A DNA stretch of 6,018 bases from Planctomycetota bacterium (GTDB lineage Bacteria > Planctomycetota > Phycisphaerae > Phycisphaerales > SM1A02): positions 1 through 6,018 of the forward strand of contig QWPU01000203.1 of NCBI GenBank assembly GCA_003671065.1, in the 5' to 3' direction. The notes below the pieces were generated by a model. That model was not told the origin of the DNA. It saw nothing but the letters and a program-made list of their open reading frames with translations, and made no database searches. Made by a program: the position numbers and the translations under genes. This document shows, piece after piece, positions 6,018-6,018 of the stretch (the first letter of the stretch is position 1; each line of letters begins with the position of its first letter).

Positions 6018-6018
6018 C

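Noticed and set aside
1..6018. Search for CRISPR, tRNA, rRNA, insertion sequences and attachment sites
   Set aside because: No spaced direct repeats, cloverleaf, conserved rRNA sequence, transposase motif or terminal inverted repeats were seen by eye.

Overview
The window looks like chromosomal DNA of a Gram-negative-type bacterium with a double-membrane envelope. My best guess is a planctomycete, possibly of the Phycisphaerae. That guess rests on the style of the TolC-like protein, the adaptor with its glycine-rich insert, and the small SLFP/TLFP-type lipoprotein. It is recognition by eye, not a database match. The DNA is moderately GC-rich and densely coding, and no stretch over 300 bases lacks a gene. 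I see no rRNA, tRNA, CRISPR array, insertion sequence or phage gene.

Left half, plus strand (2-3403): two tandem genes for a tripartite export system. The first is a TolC-family outer-membrane channel, cut at its 5' end by the window edge. The second is a membrane-fusion (HlyD/MacA-like) periplasmic adaptor, predicted to be a lipoprotein, with a long coiled coil and a Gly/Arg-rich tail. No inner-membrane pump is present. It must lie upstream of the window or elsewhere, because the next gene downstream is on the opposite strand.

Middle (3404-3562): a 159-base convergent intergenic region with a conspicuous imperfect inverted repeat just after the adaptor stop. This could act as a terminator-like or mRNA-end hairpin, although there is no T-run.

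Right half, minus strand (6018 down to 3563): four genes in the same direction. In transcription order they are a 5'-truncated protein with an N-terminal coiled coil and a beta-rich domain; a small predicted lipoprotein whose ATG directly abuts the preceding TGA; a membrane-anchored PGRP/amidase_2-fold peptidoglycan amidase-like protein; and a HAD phosphatase of the Gph type. The first two are clearly coupled. A 184-base leader carrying a 27-base palindrome separates them from the amidase-phosphatase pair, which is 33 bases apart.

Working together: the left genes suggest efflux or secretion across the envelope. The right genes suggest envelope and peptidoglycan maintenance, possibly sugar-phosphate clean-up or cell-wall recycling. 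I found no clear novel defence or mobile system. The most interesting leads are the amidase with an altered zinc site, the amidase-Gph-like phosphatase pairing (possible MupP-like role), the uncharacterised coupled lipoprotein pair, and the clustered CGATCG palindromes.
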